A stretch of 64,000 nucleotides of DNA from Erythrobacter sp. UBA1916 (lineage in GTDB: Bacteria > Pseudomonadota > Alphaproteobacteria > Sphingomonadales > Sphingomonadaceae), in assembly GCA_002337385.1 (NCBI GenBank), contig DDFY01000004.1, positions 109,520-173,519 of the forward strand, in the 5' to 3' direction. Each line of letters starts with the position of its first letter. Within the stretch, counting starts at the first letter, position 1. Below the pieces are notes generated by a model. That model worked only from the letters and a program-made list of their open reading frames with translations, ran no database searches and was not told the origin of the DNA. Both the position numbers and the translations under genes were made by a program. Of the stretch, positions 48,668 through 58,075 are shown piece after piece.

Positions 48668-48753
48668 GCGCCGGTTATCCGTAAGTACTGACTACAAGCG
48701 GCTGCGCTTAGACCTAGCGGAGGCGTGGGGCAAGGCCGCGCGGCGAAGGGGCG

Positions 48754-50151
<1,398 letters not shown>

Positions 50152-50200
50152 AAAGCAGTCGCTTGCCGATTCGGGGCGAATTTGGGAAGAGTTGAAGGGT

Positions 50201-51019
50201 ATGATGCGCAAATATTTCTGGCTCGTCCCTGCGCTTGCGCTTGTCTCTTGTCAGCAGGAGCCGATGCCCGAGCAACCGCCCGAGGCGCCGACCCCGCCGC
50301 CCGTGGCAACGGAATCGGGTGCGCAGGCGCCGGTTGCGCCAACCGGCGGTGCCCGGCAGGTGACCGAGGAGACGGACACCTTCGTCTTCAAATATTCCTA
50401 TCCGCAGGCCGCCGGCGACAAGCCCGAACTGGCCAAGTGGCTGGATAATAACCTGCAGAAGCGGCGCGATGAGCTGGCGCGAAGCGCTGCGAGCGACAAG
50501 GAAGAGGCGCGCGACAACGGCTTCCCGTTCAACAAGTATTCGACGACCATTGAGTGGGAAGTGATTGCCGATCTGCCCGGCTGGCTGAGCCTGTCGGCGG
50601 AAATCTCCACCTATATGGGGGGCGCCCATCCCAACTACGGGTTCGACTCGATGGTCTGGGACGACGAGCGCAACATCGCACTCGAACCGATCGCCTTTTT
50701 TACCTCGCCCGAGGCGCTTGATGCGGCGCTGGGTCAGCAGCTGTGCGAGCGGCTCAACGAGGAGCGGGCCAAGCGGCGCGGCAAGCCGGTGCCCGAAGGC
50801 TCGGACGATCCGTTCGATGCCTGCGTCGAGGTCAGCGAACCGAACTTGCTGCTCGGCTCGGCGGGCGGCGAAAAGTTTGACCGGATCGGGGTCAAGTTCG
50901 CGCCCTATATTGCCGGGCCATGGGTCGAAGGGACTTACGAGTTCACCTTCGCGATGACGCCTGAACTGCTCGAAACGGTGCGTCCGGAGTATCGCGATAT
51001 TTTCGCGGCCGGGAAATAG
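50201..51019 (+). CDS. DUF3298/RsiV-like secreted lipoprotein (GGAHP motif)
   Basis: A lipoprotein of about 272 residues with signal and lipobox V-S-C (Cys16 counting from the second ATG), then a Pro-rich linker and a C-terminal domain of the RsiV/DUF3298 type: AEISTYMGGAHPNYGFDSMVWDDERN and FTSPEALDAALGQQLCERL. In RsiV this domain binds lysozyme. Here there is no anti-sigma domain, so the function is open. It shares the GGAHP motif with the protein at 53951-55126. It diverges from the aminopeptidase gene with only 49 bases between the starts. Confidence 0.75.
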   Translation: MMRKYFWLVPALALVSCQQEPMPEQPPEAPTPPPVATESGAQAPVAPTGGARQVTEETDTFVFKYSYPQAAGDKPELAKWLDNNLQKRRDELARSAASDKEEARDNGFPFNKYSTTIEWEVIADLPGWLSLSAEISTYMGGAHPNYGFDSMVWDDERNIALEPIAFFTSPEALDAALGQQLCERLNEERAKRRGKPVPEGSDDPFDACVEVSEPNLLLGSAGGEKFDRIGVKFAPYIAGPWVEGTYEFTFAMTPELLETVRPEYRDIFAAGK

Positions 51020-51070
51020 GCCGATCAGAAATATGCTTGGCGGCTCGAAATTCCGGGCAAGCCGCGCTAC

Positions 51071-51907
51071 ATGGGCCTGATGACGCAATACCAACACGTA
51101 GATGCCGACGCCGATATGGCGCGTGACGGCACGATCAAGCTGCACGGCCCCGAAGGTTTTGAGGGCATGCGCAAGGCCGGGCGGCTGGCCGCCGAGATCC
51201 TCGATGCAATGGCCGACCATGTGCGCCCCGGTGTGACCACGGGCGAGCTTGACGATATCGTGCGGCAGATGACGCTCGCAGGCGGCGGCGTGCCTGCCAC
51301 CCTGGGCTATCACGGCTATACGCACTCGTGCTGCATCTCGCTCAACCACGTGGTTTGCCACGGCATTCCGGGCGACAAGAAGCTGAAGGATGGCGACATC
51401 CTCAACATCGACGTGACCCCGCTGCTTGATGGCTGGCATGGCGACACCAGCCGGATGTTCCTCGTCGGCGATGTGCCGTTGAAGGCGCGCAAGCTGGTCG
51501 AGGTGACTTACGAATGCCTGATGATCGGCATTGCCGAAGCGCGCCCCGGTGCGCGGGTGGGCGATATCGGCGCGGCGATCCAGGCCCATGCCGAACGGCA
51601 CCGCTATGGCGTGGTGCGTGATTTCTGCGGCCATGGCCTGGGCCGCCTGTTCCATGATGCGCCCGAGGTAGTCCATGCCGGGCGCGCGGGCACGGGGCCG
51701 GAGCTGCGCCCGGGCATGTTCATGACCATCGAACCGATGATCAACCTCGGCAAGCCCGCGGTGAAGGTGCTCAACGACGGGTGGACCGCGGTGACGCGCG
51801 ACAAGAGCCTGTCGGCGCAGTTCGAGCATTCGCTCGGCATTACCGAGGATGGCTGCGAGATCTTCACCAAGAGCCCGACCGGGCGCGACCAGCCGCCCTA
51901 CGTCTGA
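51071..51907 (+). CDS. map: Methionine aminopeptidase type I
   Basis: Map removes the initiator methionine from nascent proteins. The 278-residue protein has the five metal ligands Asp114 and Asp125 (LNIDVTPLLDGWHGDTSRMF), His188 (FCGHGLGRLFHDAP), Glu221 (MTIEPMINLG) and Glu252 (QFEHSLGIT). An N-terminal extension of about 20 residues precedes the catalytic domain. The start is ATG 51071, with ATG 51080 an alternative. The conserved fold is unambiguous. Confidence 0.97.
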   Translation: MGLMTQYQHVDADADMARDGTIKLHGPEGFEGMRKAGRLAAEILDAMADHVRPGVTTGELDDIVRQMTLAGGGVPATLGYHGYTHSCCISLNHVVCHGIPGDKKLKDGDILNIDVTPLLDGWHGDTSRMFLVGDVPLKARKLVEVTYECLMIGIAEARPGARVGDIGAAIQAHAERHRYGVVRDFCGHGLGRLFHDAPEVVHAGRAGTGPELRPGMFMTIEPMINLGKPAVKVLNDGWTAVTRDKSLSAQFEHSLGITEDGCEIFTKSPTGRDQPPYV

Positions 51908-51986
51908 CGCGCAAAAGGTTGATCGGGCGCAAGGATTTTTGCACCCGTGATGGCATTTTGCAGGTCCTTTATTTCGGAGCCCCAAC

Positions 51987-52358
51987 ATGTCGAATGCAGC
52001 ATTCAAGTCTTGCCTCATCGCCCTGCCGTTGCTGCTCGGCGCGTGCCAGACCGTGCCTGACGAACAGGCGGATGCTGCGGCTCCCATTACCTCGGCCGAT
52101 GCCCATGCGCTGGCACAGGCGGCTTGCGGTGGGTGCCATTCGGTTGAGCGGTATGGCCTTTCGCCGAACCCCAAGTCGCCGGAGTTCCCGACCATCGCCA
52201 ATGCGCGCGGGTTGAGCGTGGCGACGCTTACCAACTGGCTGCGCAACGCGCACAACTATCCCGAGGAGATGGACTTCTATCTCGAGGATGACGAGGTTTC
52301 GGCGCTGGTCAGCTATATCCTCAGCCTGCGCGACGAGGACTATCAGCCGCCGCGCTAA
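51987..52358 (+). CDS. Small c-type cytochrome, lipoprotein
   Basis: A 123-residue protein with lipobox L-G-A-C (Cys20) and one haem motif CGGCH (residues 47-51, AACGGCHSVERYGLS). The C-terminal region (LDDDEVSALVSYILSL-like, here EDDEVSALVSYILSLRDE) matches a class I cytochrome c fold. The distal Met ligand is not obvious. It is exported and membrane-tethered in the periplasm. The haem-exporter genes ccmA and ccmB lie directly downstream in opposite orientation, but they usually serve all c-type cytochromes, so a specific link is unproven. Confidence 0.87.
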   Translation: MSNAAFKSCLIALPLLLGACQTVPDEQADAAAPITSADAHALAQAACGGCHSVERYGLSPNPKSPEFPTIANARGLSVATLTNWLRNAHNYPEEMDFYLEDDEVSALVSYILSLRDEDYQPPR

Positions 52359-52367
52359 TCGGGTGCG

Positions 52368-53030
52368 CTAGCCTTCGCGTGAGGCCCGGATGGCCGCGCC
52401 GCCGGCAAAGGGCGCCATGGCCACCAGCACGAGACTGATCGCCGCCGTGAGGGCCAGACCGCCTTCGCCGCCGGTCGAAAGCGCGCCTGCGCCAAAGATC
52501 AGCAGCGGCACGGCGAGTGGGATCACCAGCAGTCCGGCCAGCGCCGCCCCGCCGCCGCGCAGGCTGACGGTGACGGCGGCGATGATGATGCCGATGGCGG
52601 CCAGCCCCGGTGTGCCTGCCAGTAGGCCCAGCTCGACCACCCGCAAGGTTTCTCCATCGATCCCCACCAGCGCGCTGGCGGGCAGGGCTGCCAGCATCAC
52701 GAACGGCCCGAAGCTGAGCCAGTGCGCGATCAGCCGCACGGCCACCACCAGCTCCTCAGAGAGGCCGCGCAGGGCCCACTGGTCGAACATGCCGGCTTCG
52801 AGATCAGGCGCGAACAGACGGTCAAGCGGGAGGATCGCGGCGAGCAGCGCGGCGACCCAGATCACCCCGCCACCGGTCCCGGCAAGCAAGGTGGGGTTGG
52901 GGCCGATCGCGAAGGGGTAAAGCATCGCCACGGCAAGGAAGAACAGCAGCGGCAGCAAGGTGCCGCCACCCTGCGCGCCGGGGAGTAAGCGCCCGAGATC
53001 GCGCCGCAGCAGGGCCAGCGCGGCGCTCAC
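52368..53030 (-). CDS. ccmB: Haem exporter subunit CcmB
   Basis: CcmB is the membrane subunit of the CcmAB(CDE) exporter used in cytochrome c maturation (system I). The 220-residue protein has six hydrophobic segments and the family start MSAALALLRRDLGRLL. It overlaps ccmA by four bases (ccmB starts at 53030, ccmA ends at 53027), so the two are translationally coupled. ccmC, D and E are not in the window. Confidence 0.92.
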   Translation of the reverse strand: MSAALALLRRDLGRLLPGAQGGGTLLPLLFFLAVAMLYPFAIGPNPTLLAGTGGGVIWVAALLAAILPLDRLFAPDLEAGMFDQWALRGLSEELVVAVRLIAHWLSFGPFVMLAALPASALVGIDGETLRVVELGLLAGTPGLAAIGIIIAAVTVSLRGGGAALAGLLVIPLAVPLLIFGAGALSTGGEGGLALTAAISLVLVAMAPFAGGAAIRASREG

Positions 53031-53605
53031 GCGACGTGCTCCGACAGCGCCAGCCGGGTGAGCGTGGGCAGGGCGAAGGTCTGGTGGCTGGCGATGATCG
53101 CGATGCCGCCTTCAGCGAGGTGTTCGGCCACCAGTGTTTCCACCAGCGCGATAGCATGGGTGTCGAGCCCGTTAAGCGGTTCGTCCAGCAGCCAGATCGG
53201 CGCACGCTGGCCCAGCAGGCGGGCAAGAGCGGCGCGTTTGCGCTGGCCAGTCGAGAGATAACGCACTGGCACATCGAGGAGCGCTTCGAGGCCAAGCCGC
53301 TCCAATCCCGCCGCTTCGCCGCCATCGATACTGCGCCAGAAATCGAGCGCGCGGCCCAGTGGCTGGTGTTCGTCGAGCGCGGGTCGTTCGTCGAGCAGGG
53401 CGAGGGAGCCTTGCCGCCCCACTTCGCCCGAATAGGGCCGCGCGAGCCCGGCAAGAATGCGCATCAGGCTCGACTTGCCGATCCCGTTTGCGCCCACGAG
53501 TTGCAAGGCCTCACCCGGCCCGAGAGCCAGCGACAGCCCTGCGAACAGCAGCCGGTCGCCACGCCGGCAGGCCAAGTTGGTAGCGCTGATGCGGCACTCT
53601 TCCAT
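53027..53605 (-). CDS. ccmA: Haem exporter ATP-binding protein CcmA
   Basis: CcmA is the ABC ATPase of system I cytochrome c maturation, powering release of holo-CcmE. The 192-residue protein has Walker A GANGIGKS (38-45), the signature LSTGQRKRAALARLL, Walker B WLLDEPLNGLD and the H-loop (IIASHQTF). The gene precedes ccmB with an overlap. It diverges from phhB, with 58 bases between the two starts. Confidence 0.95.
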   Translation of the reverse strand: MEECRISATNLACRRGDRLLFAGLSLALGPGEALQLVGANGIGKSSLMRILAGLARPYSGEVGRQGSLALLDERPALDEHQPLGRALDFWRSIDGGEAAGLERLGLEALLDVPVRYLSTGQRKRAALARLLGQRAPIWLLDEPLNGLDTHAIALVETLVAEHLAEGGIAIIASHQTFALPTLTRLALSEHVA

Positions 53606-53663
53606 CGCTCTGGCGTTAGGGTAAGGAGTGGTCGCTCACAAGCCATCAGACGGAGATGACTCG

Positions 53664-53954
53664 ATGCCTGCGACCCTGCTGCCCGAAGAGAGCCTGCGCG
53701 ATGCGCTCGCCGATATTCCAGACTGGACGCTGGAAGAGCAGGGGACCGCCATCACCCGCCGCTTCAAATTCGCCGACTTCAGCGAGGCTTGGGGCTTTAT
53801 GAGCCGGGTGGCTTTGCTGGCCGAATCACAAAACCACCATCCCGAGTGGTCGAACGTTTACAACACGGTCACGATCACTTTGACGACGCATGACGTTGGC
53901 GGCCTGTCCGAGCGTGATCTCAAACTTGCCAACGCGATCGAGAAATTGCTGTGA
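53664..53954 (+). CDS. phhB: Pterin-4a-carbinolamine dehydratase
   Basis: PCD recycles the oxidised pterin cofactor after aromatic amino-acid hydroxylation and is also found without hydroxylases. The 96-residue protein contains the PCD motif [21 protein letters not shown], which holds the catalytic histidines. The start is the ATG at 53664 with GGAG eight bases upstream; a longer frame to 53628 lacks support. Its stop overlaps the next start (GTGA), which implies coupled translation. No phenylalanine hydroxylase is in the window. Confidence 0.93.
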   Translation: MPATLLPEESLRDALADIPDWTLEEQGTAITRRFKFADFSEAWGFMSRVALLAESQNHHPEWSNVYNTVTITLTTHDVGGLSERDLKLANAIEKLL

Positions 53955-55126
53955 TCGCTCGCGCGTTGCTTGCATCCGTGGCGGCCTTCGCCGGCCCGCT
54001 GCTGGCCCTCCCGGCCTTGGCGCAGGGGGATAGCCAAGACCCGCTGCGCGGCGTGTGGCATGGCACTATCGGCAGCATGCCCGTCACCGCCTGCTTCAAT
54101 GGCGATGATGATCGCGGGGTCTATTATTATGATCGCTACAAGAAGCTGATCCGCCTCACCAACGAGGATGGCATCCTGTTCGAATCGATTGGCAGCGATG
54201 ATCCGAGCGGGGATGGCTGGCACCTTTCCAGCCTTGAAGACGATATCTTGCGCGGCGAATGGCAAGGCGGAGAACGCAGCCTGCCGATCAGCCTGACGCG
54301 CGCCGAATGGTCCCCGCCTAACCAGTATGATGGTCCATGCCAGTCAGCCGCGTTCAACGATCCGCGCCTTGAGGGTGGCAGCATTGAGGAGGAACGCGCC
54401 AGCCTGAGCGGGCATGGCTACACGATTTTGCGTTACACCCCGCCGGCGCATTTCGATCCTGACTATTTGAGCGTGATTACCTTCGCTATCGATCCAACCG
54501 GCACCGAAGATGCCCGGATCAACTATCTGCTCGCCTATGATGTTTCGCGCAGCAGCTTGATGGGTGAAGCGGGAAGCTGCATTGCCCAGAATATTGCTGT
54601 TCATGGCGTTGACGGCGACTATTCCCGGCAATCGGCGCCCGAATTGCTGACCGATCGCTGGCTGGGCGTATTGGTGCACAGCAGCTCCTATTGCGGCGGC
54701 GCGCATCCCTCCTATTCGATGAGCCGACGCGTGTTTGACCGCCGCTACGGCAAAGAGGTGGAGCCTGCCGACTGGCTGAATGCGCGCGCGCTTGATCGCT
54801 CAATGCTGTCCGAAGACGCCTATGCCAGTGTGATCGCCAGTGTTGGCGAAAAGTTTCTCAGCCTGCTGCTGGCCGAAATTCCTGAACCCACCGATGCTTC
54901 AGCCGATCAGCGGCGGGACTACGACGAATGCATGAATGTGCTTCGTACCACCAAGTACTGGGATTTCGGGCTGGCCGCAGATGGCAGCGGCATGGCCATG
55001 ATCCCTTTCGTGCCGCATGTCGCCACGCCTTGCGCGGAAACGGTGACCATGCCTTGGGCGAAGTTGCAGCCCTTTCTCTCGCTTGAGGGGAGAGCGGCGA
55101 TGCTCTCCCTCACTGCGAGCGACTAG
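53951..55126 (+). CDS. Secreted DUF3298-like protein (GGAHP motif)
   Basis: A 391-residue protein with a signal peptide (about 1-25, ALAQG). It contains a central domain with [32 protein letters not shown], resembling a small exported fold, and a second domain around [34 protein letters not shown] that shares the GGAHP core with the protein at 50201-51019. Five cysteines are compatible with periplasmic disulphides. Start: GTG overlapping the phhB stop (GTGA). The function is unknown. It is unusual to be coupled to a cytoplasmic metabolic enzyme. Confidence 0.75.
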   Translation: MIARALLASVAAFAGPLLALPALAQGDSQDPLRGVWHGTIGSMPVTACFNGDDDRGVYYYDRYKKLIRLTNEDGILFESIGSDDPSGDGWHLSSLEDDILRGEWQGGERSLPISLTRAEWSPPNQYDGPCQSAAFNDPRLEGGSIEEERASLSGHGYTILRYTPPAHFDPDYLSVITFAIDPTGTEDARINYLLAYDVSRSSLMGEAGSCIAQNIAVHGVDGDYSRQSAPELLTDRWLGVLVHSSSYCGGAHPSYSMSRRVFDRRYGKEVEPADWLNARALDRSMLSEDAYASVIASVGEKFLSLLLAEIPEPTDASADQRRDYDECMNVLRTTKYWDFGLAADGSGMAMIPFVPHVATPCAETVTMPWAKLQPFLSLEGRAAMLSLTASD

Positions 55127-55135
55127 GAGCCTGTC

Positions 55136-57091
55136 CTAAAGCCCCAGATGCTCCGCGCCATTGGGGATCTGCGCGGTGGACTTGGCCACCGTGTCGCCCG
55201 CTGCCTCGGCCCGTCCGCCCAGATAGCGCGCGAGGAACCCTTCCGTGATCGCATTGAAAGCGATGTTGTTCTCGGGGCGGTGGAAGCCGTGGCCCTCATC
55301 GGGGAACAGCACATAGGTGACGGGAATGTCCGCCGCCTCCATCGCGCTCACGATCTGGTCGCTCTCGGCCTGCTTCACGCGCGGGTCGTTCGCGCCTTGC
55401 CCGATCAACAGCGGCTTCACGATCTCGCTCGCCTTGTAGAGCGGGCTGATCGACTTGAGGAATTCCAGCCCCTCGGGCGTGGTCGGGTTGCCCATTCGCT
55501 CGTGGAACTGCTTCACCAGCGGCTCCCAGTAAGGCGGGATCGTTTCCAGCAACGTTTCGAGGTTCGACGGGCCGACAATATCAACCCCGCAGGCGAACAC
55601 GTCGGGCGTGAAGGTCAGCCCCACCAGCGTGGCATAGCCGCCATAGGAGCCGCCCATGATCGCCACCTTGTCGCGCGCGGCGATGCCTTGCTCCACCGCC
55701 CATTCGACCGCGTCGATCAGGTCGTTGTGCATCTTGCCCGACCATTCGAGGTTGCCGGCATTGATGAAGCTCTTGCCGAACCCGGTCGACCCGCGAAAAT
55801 TCACCGAGAGCACGGCATAGCCACGGTTCGCGAGCCACTGATGCGTGCCGTTGTACCCATAGCCGTCGCGCGCCCAAGGCCCGCCGTGAACCAGCAGCAC
55901 CATCGGCACCGGAGCGGAGGGAACACCGTCACCATCCTCGTCGCAGGCCGGGGGCAGAGTGAGGAACGAGGGCAGGGTCAGCCCGTCGCGGCTGGGGATT
56001 TCGAGCGCGTGCATCGGCTGCAGCGGCGCGCCTTCCAGCTCGGGGCGGGTGACGTAGAACTCGGTCAGCGTCTCGGCATCGCGGTCGTAAAGATAGGAGC
56101 GGATCGGGGCGGTGAGCGGATCGTTCCACACCAGCCACTTGCGATCATCGTCGGTGCGCGACTGCACGCCGAAATCGCCCTTGAGCCGCTCGCGCAGCCA
56201 GTCCAGCGCCTTGCCGATGGCGGGGTCGATGGCGTGGTGCTCGGTGCGCAGATAGGTCGCGCTCCAGGCCTGCACGACGCCGGTCTTGGTGTCGCGCATG
56301 GTGCCGCCGACATCGGCCTTGTCGTGCTCGGCGATAAGGGTGCGGGTGCCGGTGGCGGTGTCCTCGGCATAGAGCGCGGCGGTGTCGCGGCCGCGGCTGT
56401 CGATCCAGTAGAGCACAGAGCCATCGGTGGTGTAGCCGGCGGTGCTGGTGGTGAGGGCATCGTCCATGCCGATGCTCTCGCGCGGCTCCTCGGCCACCAC
56501 GCCGTCGACGATCTCGAACATGTCGTTACCGCCCGCCGCATTCTGCGCGATGGCCCAGCGCAGGGTCAGGCTGTCGTCGCTTTCGAAGCCGAGATAGGCG
56601 TTGTTCTCGTAAACCAGCTCCAGTTCGCCGGTCTTCAGGTTCAATTTGTGGACATCGTGGAAGCGCGGATCGCGGTTGTTGATGCCGACAAGGATGGTGT
56701 CCCTGATCGTGTCGGACGAGCCGACGACCTGCGCGCGGGTGTTTTCGAACGGGGTCAGGCAGCGATCTTCGCCGCTTTCGATATCGACCTGATAAAGCAG
56801 GAAGTTTTCATCACCCGCCTTGTCTTGCACGTAAAGCAGGCTGGTTGAGTCGGGCGACCAGAAATAGGCCGGGATCGGGCGCTCGGTGGCGCTGGTCATG
56901 CGGCGCGGATTGTCCGGATCGTCGCTGGGGGCCATCCACACGTTCAGCACGCCCTCGTACGGCGCCATCCAGCTGACCCATTTGCCATCGGGGCTGATCT
57001 TGCCGCCCGCGCGGGTCGGGTTGCCGAAAATATGATCGCGCGGGATCAGGGGGGTGTTGGCGACGGTGTCAGCGGCTGTGGTGATGGTCAT
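55136..57091 (-). CDS. S9 family peptidase, prolyl-oligopeptidase-like
   Basis: A 651-residue serine peptidase with an N-terminal beta-propeller (WDxxP-type repeats, about 20-380) and a C-terminal alpha/beta hydrolase. The nucleophile Ser482 is in GGSYGG. The acid residue is in LLIGQGANDPRV and the catalytic His in DEGHGFHRPEN, as in the S9C/acylaminoacyl-peptidase group. No signal peptide is obvious, so it is probably cytoplasmic. The start is ATG 57091, with GGAG five bases upstream; a longer frame of 30 residues is not supported. It faces the repeat region beyond 57092. Confidence 0.92.
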   Translation of the reverse strand: MTITTAADTVANTPLIPRDHIFGNPTRAGGKISPDGKWVSWMAPYEGVLNVWMAPSDDPDNPRRMTSATERPIPAYFWSPDSTSLLYVQDKAGDENFLLYQVDIESGEDRCLTPFENTRAQVVGSSDTIRDTILVGINNRDPRFHDVHKLNLKTGELELVYENNAYLGFESDDSLTLRWAIAQNAAGGNDMFEIVDGVVAEEPRESIGMDDALTTSTAGYTTDGSVLYWIDSRGRDTAALYAEDTATGTRTLIAEHDKADVGGTMRDTKTGVVQAWSATYLRTEHHAIDPAIGKALDWLRERLKGDFGVQSRTDDDRKWLVWNDPLTAPIRSYLYDRDAETLTEFYVTRPELEGAPLQPMHALEIPSRDGLTLPSFLTLPPACDEDGDGVPSAPVPMVLLVHGGPWARDGYGYNGTHQWLANRGYAVLSVNFRGSTGFGKSFINAGNLEWSGKMHNDLIDAVEWAVEQGIAARDKVAIMGGSYGGYATLVGLTFTPDVFACGVDIVGPSNLETLLETIPPYWEPLVKQFHERMGNPTTPEGLEFLKSISPLYKASEIVKPLLIGQGANDPRVKQAESDQIVSAMEAADIPVTYVLFPDEGHGFHRPENNIAFNAITEGFLARYLGGRAEAAGDTVAKSTAQIPNGAEHLGL

Positions 57092-57173
57092 GAGGTCTCC
57101 GTTAGGTTGCAGGAGAGCTAGGGATTGTGGGGAGGATTGGGAAGGGCGGGGCTGGCAGAAGCCTGTCCGCGAA

Positions 57174-57262
57174 GGTGACAAAGTTGACAGCCTGTCACCC
57201 CGGGGCTTGGGCGCAAAACCCGAGGATTGGCGCGCGTTTGCGCGGCAATGGCGAAGTTGACA
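57174..57262. repeat. GGTGACA inverted repeat and AAGTTGACA direct repeats
   Basis: GGTGACA (57174-57180) and TGTCACC (57193-57199) form an inverted repeat. AAGTTGACA occurs at 57181-57189 and again at 57254-57262. The composition suggests a small intergenic repeat element. I know similar tgaca-rich sequences from Erythrobacter-like genomes only from memory. Confidence 0.45.
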
Positions 57263-57365
57263 CTCCGCCGCATTGAAACGCGAAAGCAGACGATGGGAAA
57301 GAACGGCTGCGGTCTATCAGCTGGTGGCGGCTGTAGGAATGTGCCGGGGCGGGCGCGGAGCGCGT

Positions 57366-57503
57366 GGCCTTCGACAAGCTCAGGCTGAGCGGGGTTGGTA
57401 ATAGTCAGATCACAATTCCCCGCACCCCCGACTGACTTAGCAAGCGCGGCCAGTCCGCTCACACATAATCCGCCCACCGCTCAGCCTGAGCTTGTCGAAG
57501 GCC
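57366..57503. repeat. REPIN-like pair of inverted 27-bp REP sequences
   Basis: The 27 bases at 57366-57392 (beginning GGCCTTCGACAAGCTC) are repeated exactly as the reverse complement at 57477-57503, with 84 bases between them. Each copy contains the short palindrome GCTCAG-N-CTGAGC. This is the classic REPIN layout: two REPs facing each other around a spacer. No other full copy was found in this window. Confidence 0.85.
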
Positions 57504-57632
57504 ATGAACGACATTTCCGCCAGCACCCAAGGCTAACAGCGCCGGGGTTGTCATAACCATTGCAGGTGAAGCTCGCGCGCCACTTCGAAGCATGTAATTG
57601 GCAATCCACCGCAAGTGTGGTTCAATCCGCAC

Positions 57633-57785
57633 ATGCCGAAAACCGGGCCAGCTATCGGGACTTTGCTCATCGGCGCTGTCGCAGCCGTGGCTCTATGGTT
57701 GCTCGGCGAGGAAGCGGCCGCGATTGGTATCGTGCTTGCCGAGGGTGTGTTTTGGGCAGTCATTCATACGCAAAGCCGCGAATGA
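57633..57785 (+). CDS. Small hydrophobic protein (50 residues)
   Basis: Starts with ATG and reads MPKTGPAIGTLLIG, then a hydrophobic run AVAAVALWLL and a second AAIGIVLAEGVFWAVI, ending before a stop that overlaps the next ATG (ATGA). Two short hydrophobic segments could span the membrane. It is below usual ORF-calling length and has no clear ribosome site. The coupled ATGA overlap with the next gene is the main reason to believe it. It could be a membrane-associated or toxin-like peptide, but that is speculation. Confidence 0.45.
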   Translation: MPKTGPAIGTLLIGAVAAVALWLLGEEAAAIGIVLAEGVFWAVIHTQSRE

Positions 57786-58063
57786 TGAGGTTTGAACGAC
57801 CTCTGGTTCCCTCAAAGGTGCCTGAAATCGCCATGTTCATTTTGGCAGTAGTCACGGTCTTCTTGATCGCTGCCTTTGCGATTTGGTCGGCATCGCGGGG
57901 GCTTATCGCTTGGAGCGAGGTTCCGATGTTAATCGGCATGATGGCCGTCGGTGCCGTGCCCATGTTTGCGTTTGGAATCGGCTTCAGGTGGCATCGGCTC
58001 AAGCGGTTATCGCAGGCCAAGGAATACGAACGCGTTCTCTCGGTAGCGTCGGAACCTCAGTAA
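57782..58063 (+). CDS. Small membrane protein (93 residues), coupled to the preceding gene
   Basis: Reads MMRFERPLVPSKVPEIAMFILAVVTVFLIAAFAIW, then LIAWSEVPMLIGMMAVGAVPMFAFGIGF, and a basic end (HRLKRLSQAKEYERVLSV). Two membrane helices at about 18-40 and 48-70 are evident. Its ATG lies inside the stop of the upstream small gene (ATGA). It is not a recognised family. It lies between two degenerate copies of the glycosylase 3' end, which suggests a local insertion or duplication. Confidence 0.5.
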   Translation: MMRFERPLVPSKVPEIAMFILAVVTVFLIAAFAIWSASRGLIAWSEVPMLIGMMAVGAVPMFAFGIGFRWHRLKRLSQAKEYERVLSVASEPQ

Positions 58064-58075
58064 CTGCGCAGCCAC

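Larger units (their letters stand above)
57092..57632. other. Repeat-rich intergenic region, no gene seen
   Basis: Between the S9 peptidase and the small membrane genes, this 540-bp stretch contains an inverted GGTGACA repeat with two AAGTTGACA copies, a REPIN-like pair and a partial copy of the glycosylase gene end (all annotated separately). I find no convincing reading frame or terminator, and no match to a known RNA that I could identify. Confidence 0.5.

Noticed and set aside
57560..57781. N-terminal extension of the 93-residue small membrane protein up to 57560
   Set aside because: The extra residues are polar and low-quality, while the ATGA overlap with a separate 50-residue frame gives a better model.
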